54,773 nucleotides of DNA from Desulfovibrionaceae bacterium (GCA_029011315.1 JAQXLA010000003.1:1-54773), one strand, 5' to 3'; positions 27,259 through 35,663 are shown, counted from the stretch's first letter. Program-made: numbers and translations. Notes: a model not told the origin generated them from the sequence alone.

Positions 27259-27948
27259 TTACTTTTTTGGTCTTCTTGACCACTCTATATTTTTTTTCAG
27301 GATCTCGCCAAAACCGCCGATGATGATTCCCTCATCATGATATTTTTTGCTAACAACAGCATCAGTAGCAATGACACTATTATCCATTACAGTGGTTCCC
27401 TTCAAAATTTTTGCATCACAGCAACACCACACATGATTACCAATAATCACTTCCTCGTTTTCATTGATTCTTTTTCCAGATTCATCATAAATATAATGTC
27501 CATCTCCACTAAATATTGTAATACCCCAACTAAACATACATTCATTACCTATGTAAATATTTTCTGAATATAATTTGAACGCGACACCCTGAGATGAAAA
27601 ATTACGACCTATTCTGATAATATTATTTACAGACCATTGCATATGATATTTTACATTACGAATTTCGTATTTTGAATATCCAACAATCAATCCTGATTTT
27701 TTACCAAAAAATATATTGCATCCTCTAAATCTTGTACCATTATATACGATAACAATATTACCTAAACGATCATCTGAGTTTTTATAAAATGATATTCCTT
27801 CAATCGAATCAACCTTCTTTATAGTATTGTTATAAACAATATATATATTATTTTCATCTTCTTCATAATCAAAATTTATTACAGCATCACGTAATTCAGA
27901 AAACGATTTAATTTTTAAGAAATCAATATCACAATCATATGTATTCAT
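27259..27948 (-). CDS. Left-handed beta-helix (hexapeptide repeat) acyltransferase
   Basis: A 229-residue acetyltransferase-like protein. The second half has the hexapeptide pattern of a left-handed beta-helix (NIYIGNECMFSWGITIFSGD, then EEVIIGNHVWCCCDAKILKG and NSVIATDAVV), as in serine/sugar O-acetyltransferases. Such enzymes usually modify surface polysaccharides. The gene is very AT-rich compared with its surroundings, a sign of transfer. GGAG lies 6 nt before the ATG at 27948; a TTG at 27960 is a less likely start. No glycan genes are adjacent, so its substrate is open. Confidence 0.8.
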   Translation of the reverse strand: MNTYDCDIDFLKIKSFSELRDAVINFDYEEDENNIYIVYNNTIKKVDSIEGISFYKNSDDRLGNIVIVYNGTRFRGCNIFFGKKSGLIVGYSKYEIRNVKYHMQWSVNNIIRIGRNFSSQGVAFKLYSENIYIGNECMFSWGITIFSGDGHYIYDESGKRINENEEVIIGNHVWCCCDAKILKGTTVMDNSVIATDAVVSKKYHDEGIIIGGFGEILKKNIEWSRRPKK

Positions 27949-28006
27949 GATAATCTCCAAAATATATAAAAATTATTGATAATTTGATATCAAAAACATC
28001 AGCTGC

Positions 28007-28032
28007 AAAACACCGCATATATGCGGTGTTTT
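28007..28032. promoter_or_regulatory. 26-bp perfect palindrome, candidate operator
   Basis: The core AACACCGCATATATGCGG is the start of a perfect 26-bp palindrome between the divergent acyltransferase and XRE genes. It lies over the expected -35 of the XRE gene, whose -10 is TATATT at 28051-28056. T-rich flanks mean a terminator is also possible. Confidence 0.55.
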
Positions 28033-28062
28033 TTTGTTTGCATTAATTTTTATATTTTCAAA

Positions 28063-28293
28063 ATGGATATTGATTTACGTTTTGCCATTACGCTAAGGTC
28101 TTTGAGAAAAGCCAAGGGCCTTACTCAGGAGATCTTAGCGCAACGAGCAGAAATTGACTATAAATATCTTCAAAAGCTGGAAAGTTCCAAGCCATCTTCG
28201 CCTACACTTTCAACTTTGAATAAAATTGCGAAAGGCCTGCAGATGCCCCTTGTTGACCTTATCCAGAGTCTGCCGAAAGATACCGACATATAA
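28063..28293 (+). CDS. Small XRE-family transcriptional regulator
   Basis: A 76-residue stand-alone helix-turn-helix protein. LRSLRKAKGLTQEILAQRAEI (residues about 9-29) is the DNA-binding core, followed by KYLQKLESSK and a typical C-terminal helix. I chose the ATG at 28063 because homology begins there; an earlier ATG at 28021 lies inside the palindrome. No Shine-Dalgarno is visible, and the -10 TATATT ends only 7 nt before the ATG, so the message may be leaderless. The adjacent palindrome suggests it represses itself and perhaps the divergent acyltransferase. Confidence 0.82.
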   Translation: MDIDLRFAITLRSLRKAKGLTQEILAQRAEIDYKYLQKLESSKPSSPTLSTLNKIAKGLQMPLVDLIQSLPKDTDI

Positions 28294-28578
28294 GACTGCC
28301 GTCTTCCGTTGCAGGCCCTTCCCGCGCTGCTCTGCTGATTTTCACGCAATCCATATTCTGTTCGAGTCGCAAGAAGGGCATTTGAATCCGATGCCGCCCT
28401 TTCATATCGTGATGTTTGCGCCAGCCTGCGCAAGCATCACGATATCCGGAAAATGCTTCTTTCCAAGATTGACAGATCTGCTCTGAAAGGCATATAAAAT
28501 TGATGTCTTCCTGCATATGGAAGGCAGGAATCCCGCAGAAACTGTTTGAAGGTCTCCTGACCGACTAGCAGCGGAGGG
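28294..28578. other. Intergenic region before the glycine riboswitch
   Basis: No supported gene. It holds a long hairpin at 28404-28445 (arms ATATCGTGATG and CATCACGATAT, extended by TTGCGC/GCGCAA around a 6-nt loop). A possible decayed zinc-finger fragment is noted under rejected items. The promoter of the riboswitch transcript must lie here but I could not fix it. Confidence 0.4.
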
Positions 28579-28652
28579 AGCTCTGGAGAATCCCTTTCGG
28601 GTGCCGAAGGTGCAAGGCGAAAGCCGAAACTCTCAGGCCAAAGGACAGAGCT
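28579..28652 (+). ncRNA. Glycine riboswitch aptamer
   Basis: Conserved glycine-aptamer core: GCTCTGGAGA, TGCCGAAGGTGCAA, GAAACTCTCAGGC and AAAGGACAG. P1 forms between AGCTCTG (28579-28585) and CAGAGCT (28646-28652). One full aptamer is seen; the 50 nt before it could be a partial second one. It sits before an AGCS symporter gene, a known target class for this riboswitch. Confidence 0.88.
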
Positions 28653-28708
28653 TAGGATTTTACCGCACGATATTTTCTGCAGCCATATCCCTAAGCGCGT
28701 TTTCTCTG

Positions 28709-28738
28709 GAGCAAATCAGGTGGATTTGCTCTTTTTTT
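28709..28738 (+). terminator. Expression-platform terminator of the glycine riboswitch
   Basis: Hairpin GAGCAAATC-AGGTG-GATTTGCTC followed by seven T, between the aptamer and the symporter start. Glycine binding is expected to decide whether it forms. Confidence 0.85.
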
Positions 28739-28795
28739 GTGCAATTTTCAACCAGGCCGGGAAAGGCTTGCGAACCGGCCAAAGGAACAAAAGAC

Positions 28796-30142
28796 ATGGA
28801 ATGCATTACTCAGATAGTGGATGCGGTCAACAGTGTCCTGTGGGGATGGCTTTTGCTCTTCCTGCTCTGCGGCACGGGCATTTTCTATACCATTCGGCTG
28901 CGTTTTATCCAGATCCGCAAATTTCCTCAGGCCATGCGCCGGCTGTTCGGCAACATTTCGCTAAACGGAGAAAAAGCCGACAACTCCGGCATGAGTTCCT
29001 TTCAGGCTCTGGCCACTGCCGTAGCCGCCCAGGTGGGCACGGGCAACATCGCCGGAGCCGCTACAGCTATTGCCGCAGGCGGTCCGGGCGCCATCTTCTG
29101 GATGTGGCTCAGCGCCTTCTTCGGCATGGCTACCAACTACGCAGAAGCCGTGCTGGCTCAGAAGTACAAGACCACCAATGAGCGCGGAGACACCGTCGGC
29201 GGCCCCGCCTACTACATTCGCGCGGCCTTCACCGGCACTTTCGGCAAAATTCTGGCCATGTTCTTTTCCGTCGCGATCATTCTTGCCCTCGGTTTCATGG
29301 GCAATATGGTGCAGTCCAACTCCATCGGCACGGCTTTCGGCACGGCTTTCAATATTTCTCCCGTACTGGTGGGCATTGTCGTCGCGCTGATTTCCGCCGC
29401 AATCTTTATCGGCGGTGCCCGACGCATCGCCTGGGTCATGGAAAAGATCGTGCCGCTGATGGCCCTGCTCTATGTCTGCGGCTGCCTCATCATCATCTTC
29501 GCCAATATTTCCGCTCTGCCCGGCGTCTTCAAGACCATTTTCGTCATGGCCTTTGATCCGCAGTCCGCAGGCGGCGGTGCTCTCGGCATCACCGTTCGTG
29601 AAGCCATGCGCTACGGCGTAGCACGAGGCCTCTTCTCCAACGAAGCCGGTATGGGCTCCACGCCTCACGCCCACGCCATGGCCAGAGTGAAGCACCCCGA
29701 TGATCAGGGCATGATGGCCATGATGGGCGTCTTTATCGATACCTTCGTCGTTCTGACCTGCACAGCCGTCGTCATCATCATCACTGGCGTCTGGAACTGC
29801 GGCAGCACCGGAACGGAGCTGGCCCAGAAAGCCTTTGATACCGTCTTCGGATCCTTCGGCAACTTCTATATTGCCATCTGCCTGTTCTTCTTCGCCTTCT
29901 CCACCATCATCGGCTGGTACTTCTTCGGAGAAAGCAACGTCAAGGCGCTCTTCGGCGCGAAGTACGTAAAGATTTACGCCGCCATCGTCGTTCTGTTCAT
30001 CGTGATCGGATCCTGCCTCAAGGTTACCCTGGTGTGGGATATGTCCGATATGTTCAACGGTCTGATGGTTCTGCCGAACCTGATCGGCCTGCTCGCCCTC
30101 TCCGGAGTCGTTGTCGCCATTGCCAAAAGCAAAAAGGACTAG
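28796..30142 (+). CDS. Alanine/glycine:sodium symporter (AGCS family)
   Basis: A 448-residue inner-membrane amino-acid:Na+ symporter with about 10-11 membrane helices. The family signature GTGNIAGAATAIAAGGPGAIFWMW is present (near 80-105), with GMATNYAEAVLAQKYK and GLFSNEAGMGSTPHAHA as further AGCS blocks. The ATG at 28796 is preceded by AAAGGA; the frame also stays open upstream, but that part overlaps the riboswitch and is not coding. The riboswitch indicates that glycine is a substrate or a signal for it. It is monocistronic, closed by the terminator at 30165. Confidence 0.94.
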   Translation: MECITQIVDAVNSVLWGWLLLFLLCGTGIFYTIRLRFIQIRKFPQAMRRLFGNISLNGEKADNSGMSSFQALATAVAAQVGTGNIAGAATAIAAGGPGAIFWMWLSAFFGMATNYAEAVLAQKYKTTNERGDTVGGPAYYIRAAFTGTFGKILAMFFSVAIILALGFMGNMVQSNSIGTAFGTAFNISPVLVGIVVALISAAIFIGGARRIAWVMEKIVPLMALLYVCGCLIIIFANISALPGVFKTIFVMAFDPQSAGGGALGITVREAMRYGVARGLFSNEAGMGSTPHAHAMARVKHPDDQGMMAMMGVFIDTFVVLTCTAVVIIITGVWNCGSTGTELAQKAFDTVFGSFGNFYIAICLFFFAFSTIIGWYFFGESNVKALFGAKYVKIYAAIVVLFIVIGSCLKVTLVWDMSDMFNGLMVLPNLIGLLALSGVVVAIAKSKKD

Positions 30143-30164
30143 TCTCAGCATCTAAACGGCATGA

Positions 30165-30198
30165 AAAAGCCCTCCGCAAAAACGGAGGGCTTTTCTTT
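30165..30198. terminator. Bidirectional terminator between the symporter and the cas operon
   Basis: Arms AAAAGCCCTCCG and CGGAGGGCTTTT with A and T runs on either side; it closes the symporter gene and the minus-strand cas operon. Confidence 0.88.
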
Positions 30199-30211
30199 TC
30201 CGAATCTCTCG

Positions 30212-30499
30212 CTAGCAAATCTGCCATTCCGCATCGAACAGCTTCGGCTTTTCGGTCTTTCCTGCCGCCATAAAGCGCGCTCCGCAATCCCGGCACAGAC
30301 GAAAGATCTTGATGCCGTCCTCTTCAGGCTCAATAACCTTCGACAGCCTGCGCTCCATGTCCCGGCATTCATCAGCCGTCATTCTGGCCACAAACACAGA
30401 ATCCTGCTGCCGGAGGCCGTAATCCTGAACAATTTTCGCAACTGCCCTCAGCCGTGCCGGGTGCCCGATATCGTAGACAATAAGATACGCATCGCGCAT
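30212..30499 (-). CDS. cas2: Cas2, second copy
   Basis: A 95-residue Cas2 with the ferredoxin-like start RDAYLIVYDIG (Asp10 at the conserved position) and SVFVARMTADECRDMERRL in the second half. Cas2 forms the core of the Cas1-Cas2 integrase that inserts spacers. It starts with a one-base stop/start overlap (TGATG) on the other cas2 and has a near-perfect GGAGGTGAT site. It shares little sequence with that neighbour and ends in a longer CRDC-containing tail, so it is not a recent duplicate. Last gene of the cas operon. Confidence 0.85.
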   Translation of the reverse strand: MRDAYLIVYDIGHPARLRAVAKIVQDYGLRQQDSVFVARMTADECRDMERRLSKVIEPEEDGIKIFRLCRDCGARFMAAGKTEKPKLFDAEWQIC

Positions 30500-30771
30500 C
30501 AGATCACCTCCCAGCCTTTCCGAACAAGAGGGATGCCCTGACCCAGAATACGGACTTCCGAAGCGCACCGCCGGCATAGAGGGCAGGCGATCAGAGAATC
30601 ATCCACGTCAATCAGATGCTCAATGCTGCGCACCAGTTTCCGGATGGCATCCGCCGTCAGATCGCACTCAAAGACGGATCGCTGGCTGTGCACACCAAAT
30701 TCCTTCAGAATCTTGAAAACGCGCTGACGCCGTTTGCTGGAGCTGATATCGTAGGCAATGACAACATGCAT
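30499..30771 (-). CDS. cas2: Cas2, first copy
   Basis: A 90-residue Cas2: MHVVIAYDISSSKRRQRVFK with Asp8 at the conserved position, then QRSVFECDLTADAIRKL. A CPLCRRC motif near residues 63-69 could bind a metal or form disulphides. It lies 4 bp after cas1 and abuts the second cas2, so all three acquisition genes are translated together. Confidence 0.9.
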   Translation of the reverse strand: MHVVIAYDISSSKRRQRVFKILKEFGVHSQRSVFECDLTADAIRKLVRSIEHLIDVDDSLIACPLCRRCASEVRILGQGIPLVRKGWEVI

Positions 30772-30775
30772 ATGG

Positions 30776-31918
30776 CTATCTCAGCATAAGAGGCACATAG
30801 GAATCCGCAGATCCGTCGATCACGCGTCTGAGCTGCCTGGCCTGAAAGACGATCGCCTCGGCATAGGTCATCTCCCTTTCCGCCTGCGGATGAAAAAACG
30901 AGGTTTCCATTTTTCTGGAAAACGCGGCGATGACTGTTTTCAGGGCATCATGACCAAGCCGGACAGCCGGTTTGCGGGGACGACTTTCGGAAGATGCCGC
31001 AGCTTCCGCAGAACTCCTGTCTTCTGGATCCGATTCGGAAGGCATAAATCCGAAAGGATCTTCTGACTGATTCCGCATGGCCGCTTCTCCGTCCGCTTCC
31101 ATTCCGATTTCCGGATCCTGTTCCTCGGTCGTATGGAAGCTGTCCCGATTCAGCATTTTCATGTTAAACAGAGAAAGCGTGAGCGCATCGCCGAGCATCG
31201 TGCGAAATTCTTCGATGAGATCCAAAGGCAGATTATAGCGGCCATAGGACAGATCATGCACGATTCCTGGCTGAGGATCCAGACCGACAATGCGGATCGC
31301 CGCATAGCAGCGATTGGTGAGCATCGTGTATAAGAATGACAGGACGCAGTTGACCGGATCTGTCGGAGGGCGGCGCACGCGATGCGTAAACTGCCAGTCT
31401 TCCACAAAACCGTGTGGCAAATGCCGGAAATACAGCGCGGCAGACCGGCCCTCTATGCCCCGCAGAGCTGCGCATGTATCAGCCTCTGCGACTCTGGCGG
31501 CGTACCTCCGAAGCTGCGCTGCCGCCGCCCCCGCTTCAGGACAGCTTCTGGATCGCCGGATACGGGACAGCATCGTAGCCTGATTGCGGATTTTCGCCTG
31601 CACGATGCTTCTGCCGATGCGCACCCGAAACGCCTCATCATCGCACAAGTCGAACTGCCGTTTTCTCAGAACGGCATTCAGCGGCTCCGGGCTGGACAGC
31701 CTGCCCATATAGCGGCCGTCAGCCCGCAGAAACACCGTATCAATCGATTCTTTCAGCAGCGTGAGCAAAGCCGGAGCTGTAATCGACACATTGCCAAAAA
31801 CAATCAGCTGCTCGAGATGCGAAGTAAACAGAACGTTCTGAAAATCCCTGCCCTGAACAATCAGTCGCCGCCCCTCTTTTCTAATGCGGGCTCCCTGTGA
31901 TGTGACATACGAAATCAT
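30776..31918 (-). CDS. cas1: Cas1 integrase with an acidic insert
   Basis: A 380-residue Cas1. The catalytic set is intact: Glu156 in RGIEGRSA, His221 in GIVHDLSYGRYNLPLDL and the acidic pair Asp233/Glu236 in PLDLIEEF. Cas1 joins new spacers to the leader end of the array. Between LNRDSF (about 256-261) and AVRLGHDAL (about 318) there is a ~55-residue acidic, Ser/Glu-rich low-complexity insert where most Cas1 proteins have a short loop. It lies directly between csm5 and the two cas2 genes. Confidence 0.93.
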   Translation of the reverse strand: MISYVTSQGARIRKEGRRLIVQGRDFQNVLFTSHLEQLIVFGNVSITAPALLTLLKESIDTVFLRADGRYMGRLSSPEPLNAVLRKRQFDLCDDEAFRVRIGRSIVQAKIRNQATMLSRIRRSRSCPEAGAAAAQLRRYAARVAEADTCAALRGIEGRSAALYFRHLPHGFVEDWQFTHRVRRPPTDPVNCVLSFLYTMLTNRCYAAIRIVGLDPQPGIVHDLSYGRYNLPLDLIEEFRTMLGDALTLSLFNMKMLNRDSFHTTEEQDPEIGMEADGEAAMRNQSEDPFGFMPSESDPEDRSSAEAAASSESRPRKPAVRLGHDALKTVIAAFSRKMETSFFHPQAEREMTYAEAIVFQARQLRRVIDGSADSYVPLMLR

Positions 31919-31966
31919 AACCGCCGCATTCCTGAATCAAGATCAGGATGACATCCTCTGCTGCTA

Positions 31967-33532
31967 TTATGCTCCCAGAATAGATTTGATCGCCTTGATC
32001 TTTTCAGCCTGTCTTTTGGACTGCCTTCCATTCCATTTATCGATTTTCATCCAGTACGCCTTCAGCGTCTCGGCCGCTCTTTTCTGCATCCCGGAATCCC
32101 AGCTTTGCATTTTCTGATAGATTTCGCTGGCAACAGGTTCAGAAGAAGCAGATGAATCAGATTCCAGCTGCAGCAGAAGAGCCTCTTCAGGCGAGCATTC
32201 GCTCATGCGCTGCTTCAGTTCTTCCTTTTTCCGCTGCTCTTCCGCGGCTTTCTGCTCACGTTCCTGCTGAAGCTGACGCTTTTTCTGCGCATTCAGCACA
32301 AGCTGCCGGGCGTTTTCCTCTATATCCCTGCGCCGTTCGGCCTGTTTCTGCATAAACTGACCATACTGAGCCTCGAACTCCTTCATACCCCGTTCATATT
32401 CCTCAGGCGTACAGAAATGCAGGAGTACCCATCCGAAAGGAGATTTGCCATCTGCCAGCGTGCGCGTTGTGCCGGATGGAAAATGCTGACCATTTTTTCC
32501 CGGCCGCGTCTTCGGTTCATTGCGGCTGACCGTGACGCTTTCCACATGGCTGTAATGCCCCACGCGCAGCAGCATGGTGTTGTCATCCAAGGCATCAATT
32601 TTCTTTTTGATCGCTTCCACAGTCTCGCGCGCGCTTTTGAAATGCGGAAGCCGATAGAACTTTTCGTATTCCTTCCGGAACCGATCCCCGTAAAATTTAT
32701 TGCAGATTCTGATCAAATCCGGAAGGCAAATTTTTCTCTGAATCTTCTGCAGCGTGATGCAGGGCTTGCCTTCGGGCGCATCCATCATGAACCGGCCCCA
32801 CAGGGATCCTGTTCCCGGCATAATCGCCTCACAGGGATTTTTAGGAGTGCCCTGCTTTCCAGGAGTCTGGTTCATCTCGGCCGCACGCACGACGGAACAG
32901 GACGAAAAAGAAGCAAAGACATCCGACACCTTCAGCGCCTGCATGGAATGCTCCCCAATGCGGCCGAACATGGTATCTTGCCACCTTTTCATCCCTTTTT
33001 CCTGTTCCTTCTTCCAGCAATCTTTCAGAGATGCGCCTGAGCCAGAATAATTTCGATCAAGCTCATCCATTAGCGGCGTGCTGATGGCTCCCTTGAGCGA
33101 CGATCCGGGAATATATGGAGCTCCGTTTGCAGGATTGCGCATTGCCGCATCCACGTCTCCGGTCTTTCCCTTGTTATCTCCTCTCTGCCCTTCGCTCTGT
33201 CCCTCATAGCTCCGGCGCAGAGTATCGGCCAGATCTCTGCTAATCGGGCAGAATGCGATGCCGTAAAGCTCTGCATCCACCTTTTCAGCCAGCAGACGCC
33301 GAATGCGCACGATATCGCCGGAATCAATGACGCCGCTTACGCTCGAATCCGCCGCGTTGGCCGCAAGCCAGTCCTGAAGATCAATCCGGCAGAGGAAATG
33401 CCCGTCGTCTCTTTCCCGCAAAACATACTCGAGGGGAGATACCGCTTCACCGGATCCGATAAAGATCGGCGCAAGAACTTCCAGGCGGAAGGGAAGGAAC
33501 CCCTTTTTCCCCCATGTACGGGGCTTACTCAT
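31967..33532 (-). CDS. csm5: Type III-A RAMP protein Csm5 with a long coiled-coil tail
   Basis: A 521-residue RAMP protein that caps the crRNA 3' side of the Csm complex. The N-terminal RAMP fold has FRLEVLAPIFIGSGEAVSPLEYV and the glycine-rich GAPYIPGSSLKGAISTPLMD loop. Csm5 is usually 350-400 residues. Here the last ~140 residues are a highly charged predicted coiled coil (RRRDIEENARQLVLNAQKKR, QQEREQKAAEEQRKKEELKQ) and a basic end. The ATG at 33532 has GAGGAGA at good spacing and overlaps the csm4 stop by 8 bp. Confidence 0.88.
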   Translation of the reverse strand: MSKPRTWGKKGFLPFRLEVLAPIFIGSGEAVSPLEYVLRERDDGHFLCRIDLQDWLAANAADSSVSGVIDSGDIVRIRRLLAEKVDAELYGIAFCPISRDLADTLRRSYEGQSEGQRGDNKGKTGDVDAAMRNPANGAPYIPGSSLKGAISTPLMDELDRNYSGSGASLKDCWKKEQEKGMKRWQDTMFGRIGEHSMQALKVSDVFASFSSCSVVRAAEMNQTPGKQGTPKNPCEAIMPGTGSLWGRFMMDAPEGKPCITLQKIQRKICLPDLIRICNKFYGDRFRKEYEKFYRLPHFKSARETVEAIKKKIDALDDNTMLLRVGHYSHVESVTVSRNEPKTRPGKNGQHFPSGTTRTLADGKSPFGWVLLHFCTPEEYERGMKEFEAQYGQFMQKQAERRRDIEENARQLVLNAQKKRQLQQEREQKAAEEQRKKEELKQRMSECSPEEALLLQLESDSSASSEPVASEIYQKMQSWDSGMQKRAAETLKAYWMKIDKWNGRQSKRQAEKIKAIKSILGA

Positions 33533-34505
33533 GGTCATTCTCCTCTTCTGCCAACCGGCACGGAAGGGCAAGCGGCTGGGTTATCTGGACAATGGACGGA
33601 TCGGCATGGATGGCATTCAGAACAAAAGGCCCCTTCGGCATGGATGTCAGCAAAGATCCCTCCGAAACCAGGATAAAGGGGCGCTTAAACGGATTGCTTC
33701 TGCAGAATCCCGGACCAGCCTTGCCGATTTTCACTTCCGTCGCATAATACCCTTCAAGTCCGCTCAAATTTGCCGCTGAAAGCAGAGAGATCAGCAGTCG
33801 GTGCGGCATATCCGACGATACGGCTGCCTCAAACGTCGGATCTTCCTCGATGGAAAAAACGCCTTTTCCGGTACTGCTGTCGCGTCCGTACCCCAGCTGT
33901 CCAAGACGTTCGAGCCGTTCCAGAAGACGGGGGCAGTCTTCCGTTTCTGCATACAGATGAAAAGCCGATCCGTTTGGAGCCCAAAAGGAAGAGGAAGCAA
34001 AAAGCCCGCCTTCCACAGCCGTTCCGGAACGTCTGTCAATAGTCACATGCATTGACTGCTGCCGCACGTTCTCGGACTGCTTCCACAGATCCGGCTGCTT
34101 AAGATATTCCCAAAACAAACTAAGAGAGGAAAGATTCCCGCGGTGCTTTTCCCAGAATGCGATCGGCATAAACGGCATCTTGCTGAACTTCTTGTATTCG
34201 CTCAGCACATCAAAGCGCGACAGCTTCCTGCCCTTTTTGTCATGAAAAGACTGCTCTTGCATGAGACTGTCAATCTGATCGTCTCCTGCCGAGGGCAGCC
34301 TGGGGAAAAACATCGTGCCTTCGGGCATCGCTGAAGAGAGAGAGAACGGCGGATTTCCGCTCCGAAACGCTTCAAGCTCCGCCCGAAGCACCGCTTCGCC
34401 CTCATCTTCCGCCAGTCTGTACAGCAGGAGGCCAAGCAGCGTATCGCTTCGGAACGGCGTCCCCCATGGGGAACGCGGACGCAGTATAAGGCGATGAAGC
34501 GCCAT
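33525..34505 (-). CDS. csm4: Type III-A RAMP protein Csm4
   Basis: A 326-residue RAMP subunit that binds the crRNA 5' tag and contacts Cas10. The start ALHRLILRPRSPWGTPFRSD TLLG-type block and SGNPPFSLSSAMPEG fit Csm4, and the C-terminal half has GYGRDSSTGKGVF, the glycine-rich loop of RAMP folds. It follows csm3 by 10 bp and overlaps csm5 by 8 bp. Confidence 0.9.
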   Translation of the reverse strand: MALHRLILRPRSPWGTPFRSDTLLGLLLYRLAEDEGEAVLRAELEAFRSGNPPFSLSSAMPEGTMFFPRLPSAGDDQIDSLMQEQSFHDKKGRKLSRFDVLSEYKKFSKMPFMPIAFWEKHRGNLSSLSLFWEYLKQPDLWKQSENVRQQSMHVTIDRRSGTAVEGGLFASSSFWAPNGSAFHLYAETEDCPRLLERLERLGQLGYGRDSSTGKGVFSIEEDPTFEAAVSSDMPHRLLISLLSAANLSGLEGYYATEVKIGKAGPGFCRSNPFKRPFILVSEGSLLTSMPKGPFVLNAIHADPSIVQITQPLALPCRLAEEENDHE

Positions 34506-34515
34506 GGATCCTCCG

Positions 34516-35196
34516 CTAGAAAACAGCTATGTCCTTCAGATCAATGGGCTTGCCGTCGATCTGCAAATCCTGGAACTCAACCTGACCGTTGCCACGGGAT
34601 CCGCCGCCGCCAAGAGCGTCAAGCTCAATCAGCTTCAGGCCCTGAAGCACCGTTTTCCACAGGCTTGCATCGTCACCTTCATAGACACGGAAGGCGATGT
34701 TCAGCGTAAAGCAGGTTCCGGCGGGGACGCGTTCCAGCGGACGGGGATGCTCGGCCGTGCCGGTAACGCGGTTGATGATGTTTTCATTTTTGACTTCCAT
34801 AGGAAGCTTGCCCCTATGAAACTGCTCCAGGCATTCCGGCGTCAGCATCGCATCGCGCACAATCAGACGGGTGGGACCAAGTCCGTCTTCACGATTGGCG
34901 GAATGAGAGCCGAAAATCGTACAGGCCGGGCAGCCTGCGCGGCCGCAGCCGCAGGGCTTGCCGTCCATCACGGCTTTCCGGGTTGCTTCATTTTTCATGA
35001 AAAGAGACGTTTCCAGCAGAAAGCGCATTTTGCCCTTGAGAGAGGACCCCGGGATATACGGAGCGGTGGTGACGGGATCCTTGATGACAGGCTGATCCAG
35101 TCCGCCGATTTCCACATTGTCCTTGCCTGCGCCGATATGCAGTCCGGAACGAAGACGGATGATGCCGGTAAGTTGCTGTATCTTTACGAGTTTCAT
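34516..35196 (-). CDS. csm3: Type III-A backbone RNase Csm3
   Basis: A 226-residue RAMP protein that forms the repeated backbone of the complex and cuts target RNA every 6 nt. It has the standard start LTGIIRLRSGLHIGAGKDNVEIGGLD, the catalytic-loop region PVIKDPVTTAPYIPGSSLKG with the Asp of IKDP, a Cys/His-rich segment CGCGRAGCPACTIFG and GGGGSRGNGQVEF at the end. All motifs of an active Csm3 are present. Confidence 0.94.
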   Translation of the reverse strand: MKLVKIQQLTGIIRLRSGLHIGAGKDNVEIGGLDQPVIKDPVTTAPYIPGSSLKGKMRFLLETSLFMKNEATRKAVMDGKPCGCGRAGCPACTIFGSHSANREDGLGPTRLIVRDAMLTPECLEQFHRGKLPMEVKNENIINRVTGTAEHPRPLERVPAGTCFTLNIAFRVYEGDDASLWKTVLQGLKLIELDALGGGGSRGNGQVEFQDLQIDGKPIDLKDIAVF

Positions 35197-35241
35197 AATT
35201 CAGTATCCTTGAAGTCGTTATGCAGGTATGCAGAAAGGAAA

Positions 35242-35655
35242 TCAGTCTTTCAGGCCTTCGCCGTAGCAGAATCCAACTACCGCCTCAAAGTGCAGGAGAA
35301 ACGCCTCAAAATCCTGAGTATTGCGAATCGCATTAACATGCTCTTCAATCCAGCTTGAAAAAGCCGGCGGAACCACACCGCGTGCCTGAGCGTATCTGGA
35401 CTTGGCCTTCAGTATCTTGAGCTGGGGCAGAATGGTGACAAAAGCCTCTTCAGTGCGCTGCTGATACTTCCAGGAAAGCTCCAGCCCCTTCACATCCGCA
35501 TAGAACTTGCGCAGCTGAGAAGCCTTAATGCTATTCTTGCTATCCTTGCCGCCATACCCTTTCACGACCAGTTTTTTCGCAACTTCCAGGGCTTTCTTAT
35601 CCACCCATTCGGGATCCATGACTTTTCCGCCCTTGCCGTCATCCTTGAAATACAT
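35242..35655 (-). CDS. csm2: Type III-A small subunit Csm2
   Basis: A 137-residue helical protein at the Csm2 position between cas10 and csm3. It has the family-like block ASQLRKFYADVKGLE and the C-terminal helices AFLLHFEAVVGFCYG. The ATG at 35655 has AGGAGGC just before it. Csm2 lines the target-RNA groove. A longer upstream frame overlaps cas10 and is not used. Confidence 0.88.
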   Translation of the reverse strand: MYFKDDGKGGKVMDPEWVDKKALEVAKKLVVKGYGGKDSKNSIKASQLRKFYADVKGLELSWKYQQRTEEAFVTILPQLKILKAKSRYAQARGVVPPAFSSWIEEHVNAIRNTQDFEAFLLHFEAVVGFCYGEGLKD

Positions 35656-35663
35656 ACTGCCTC

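Noticed and set aside
28345..28411. Minus-strand zinc-finger-like peptide (FKCPSCDSNRIW)
   Set aside because: The frame has stops on both sides after a few codons. It may be a phage Ogr-type relic, but evidence is too thin.
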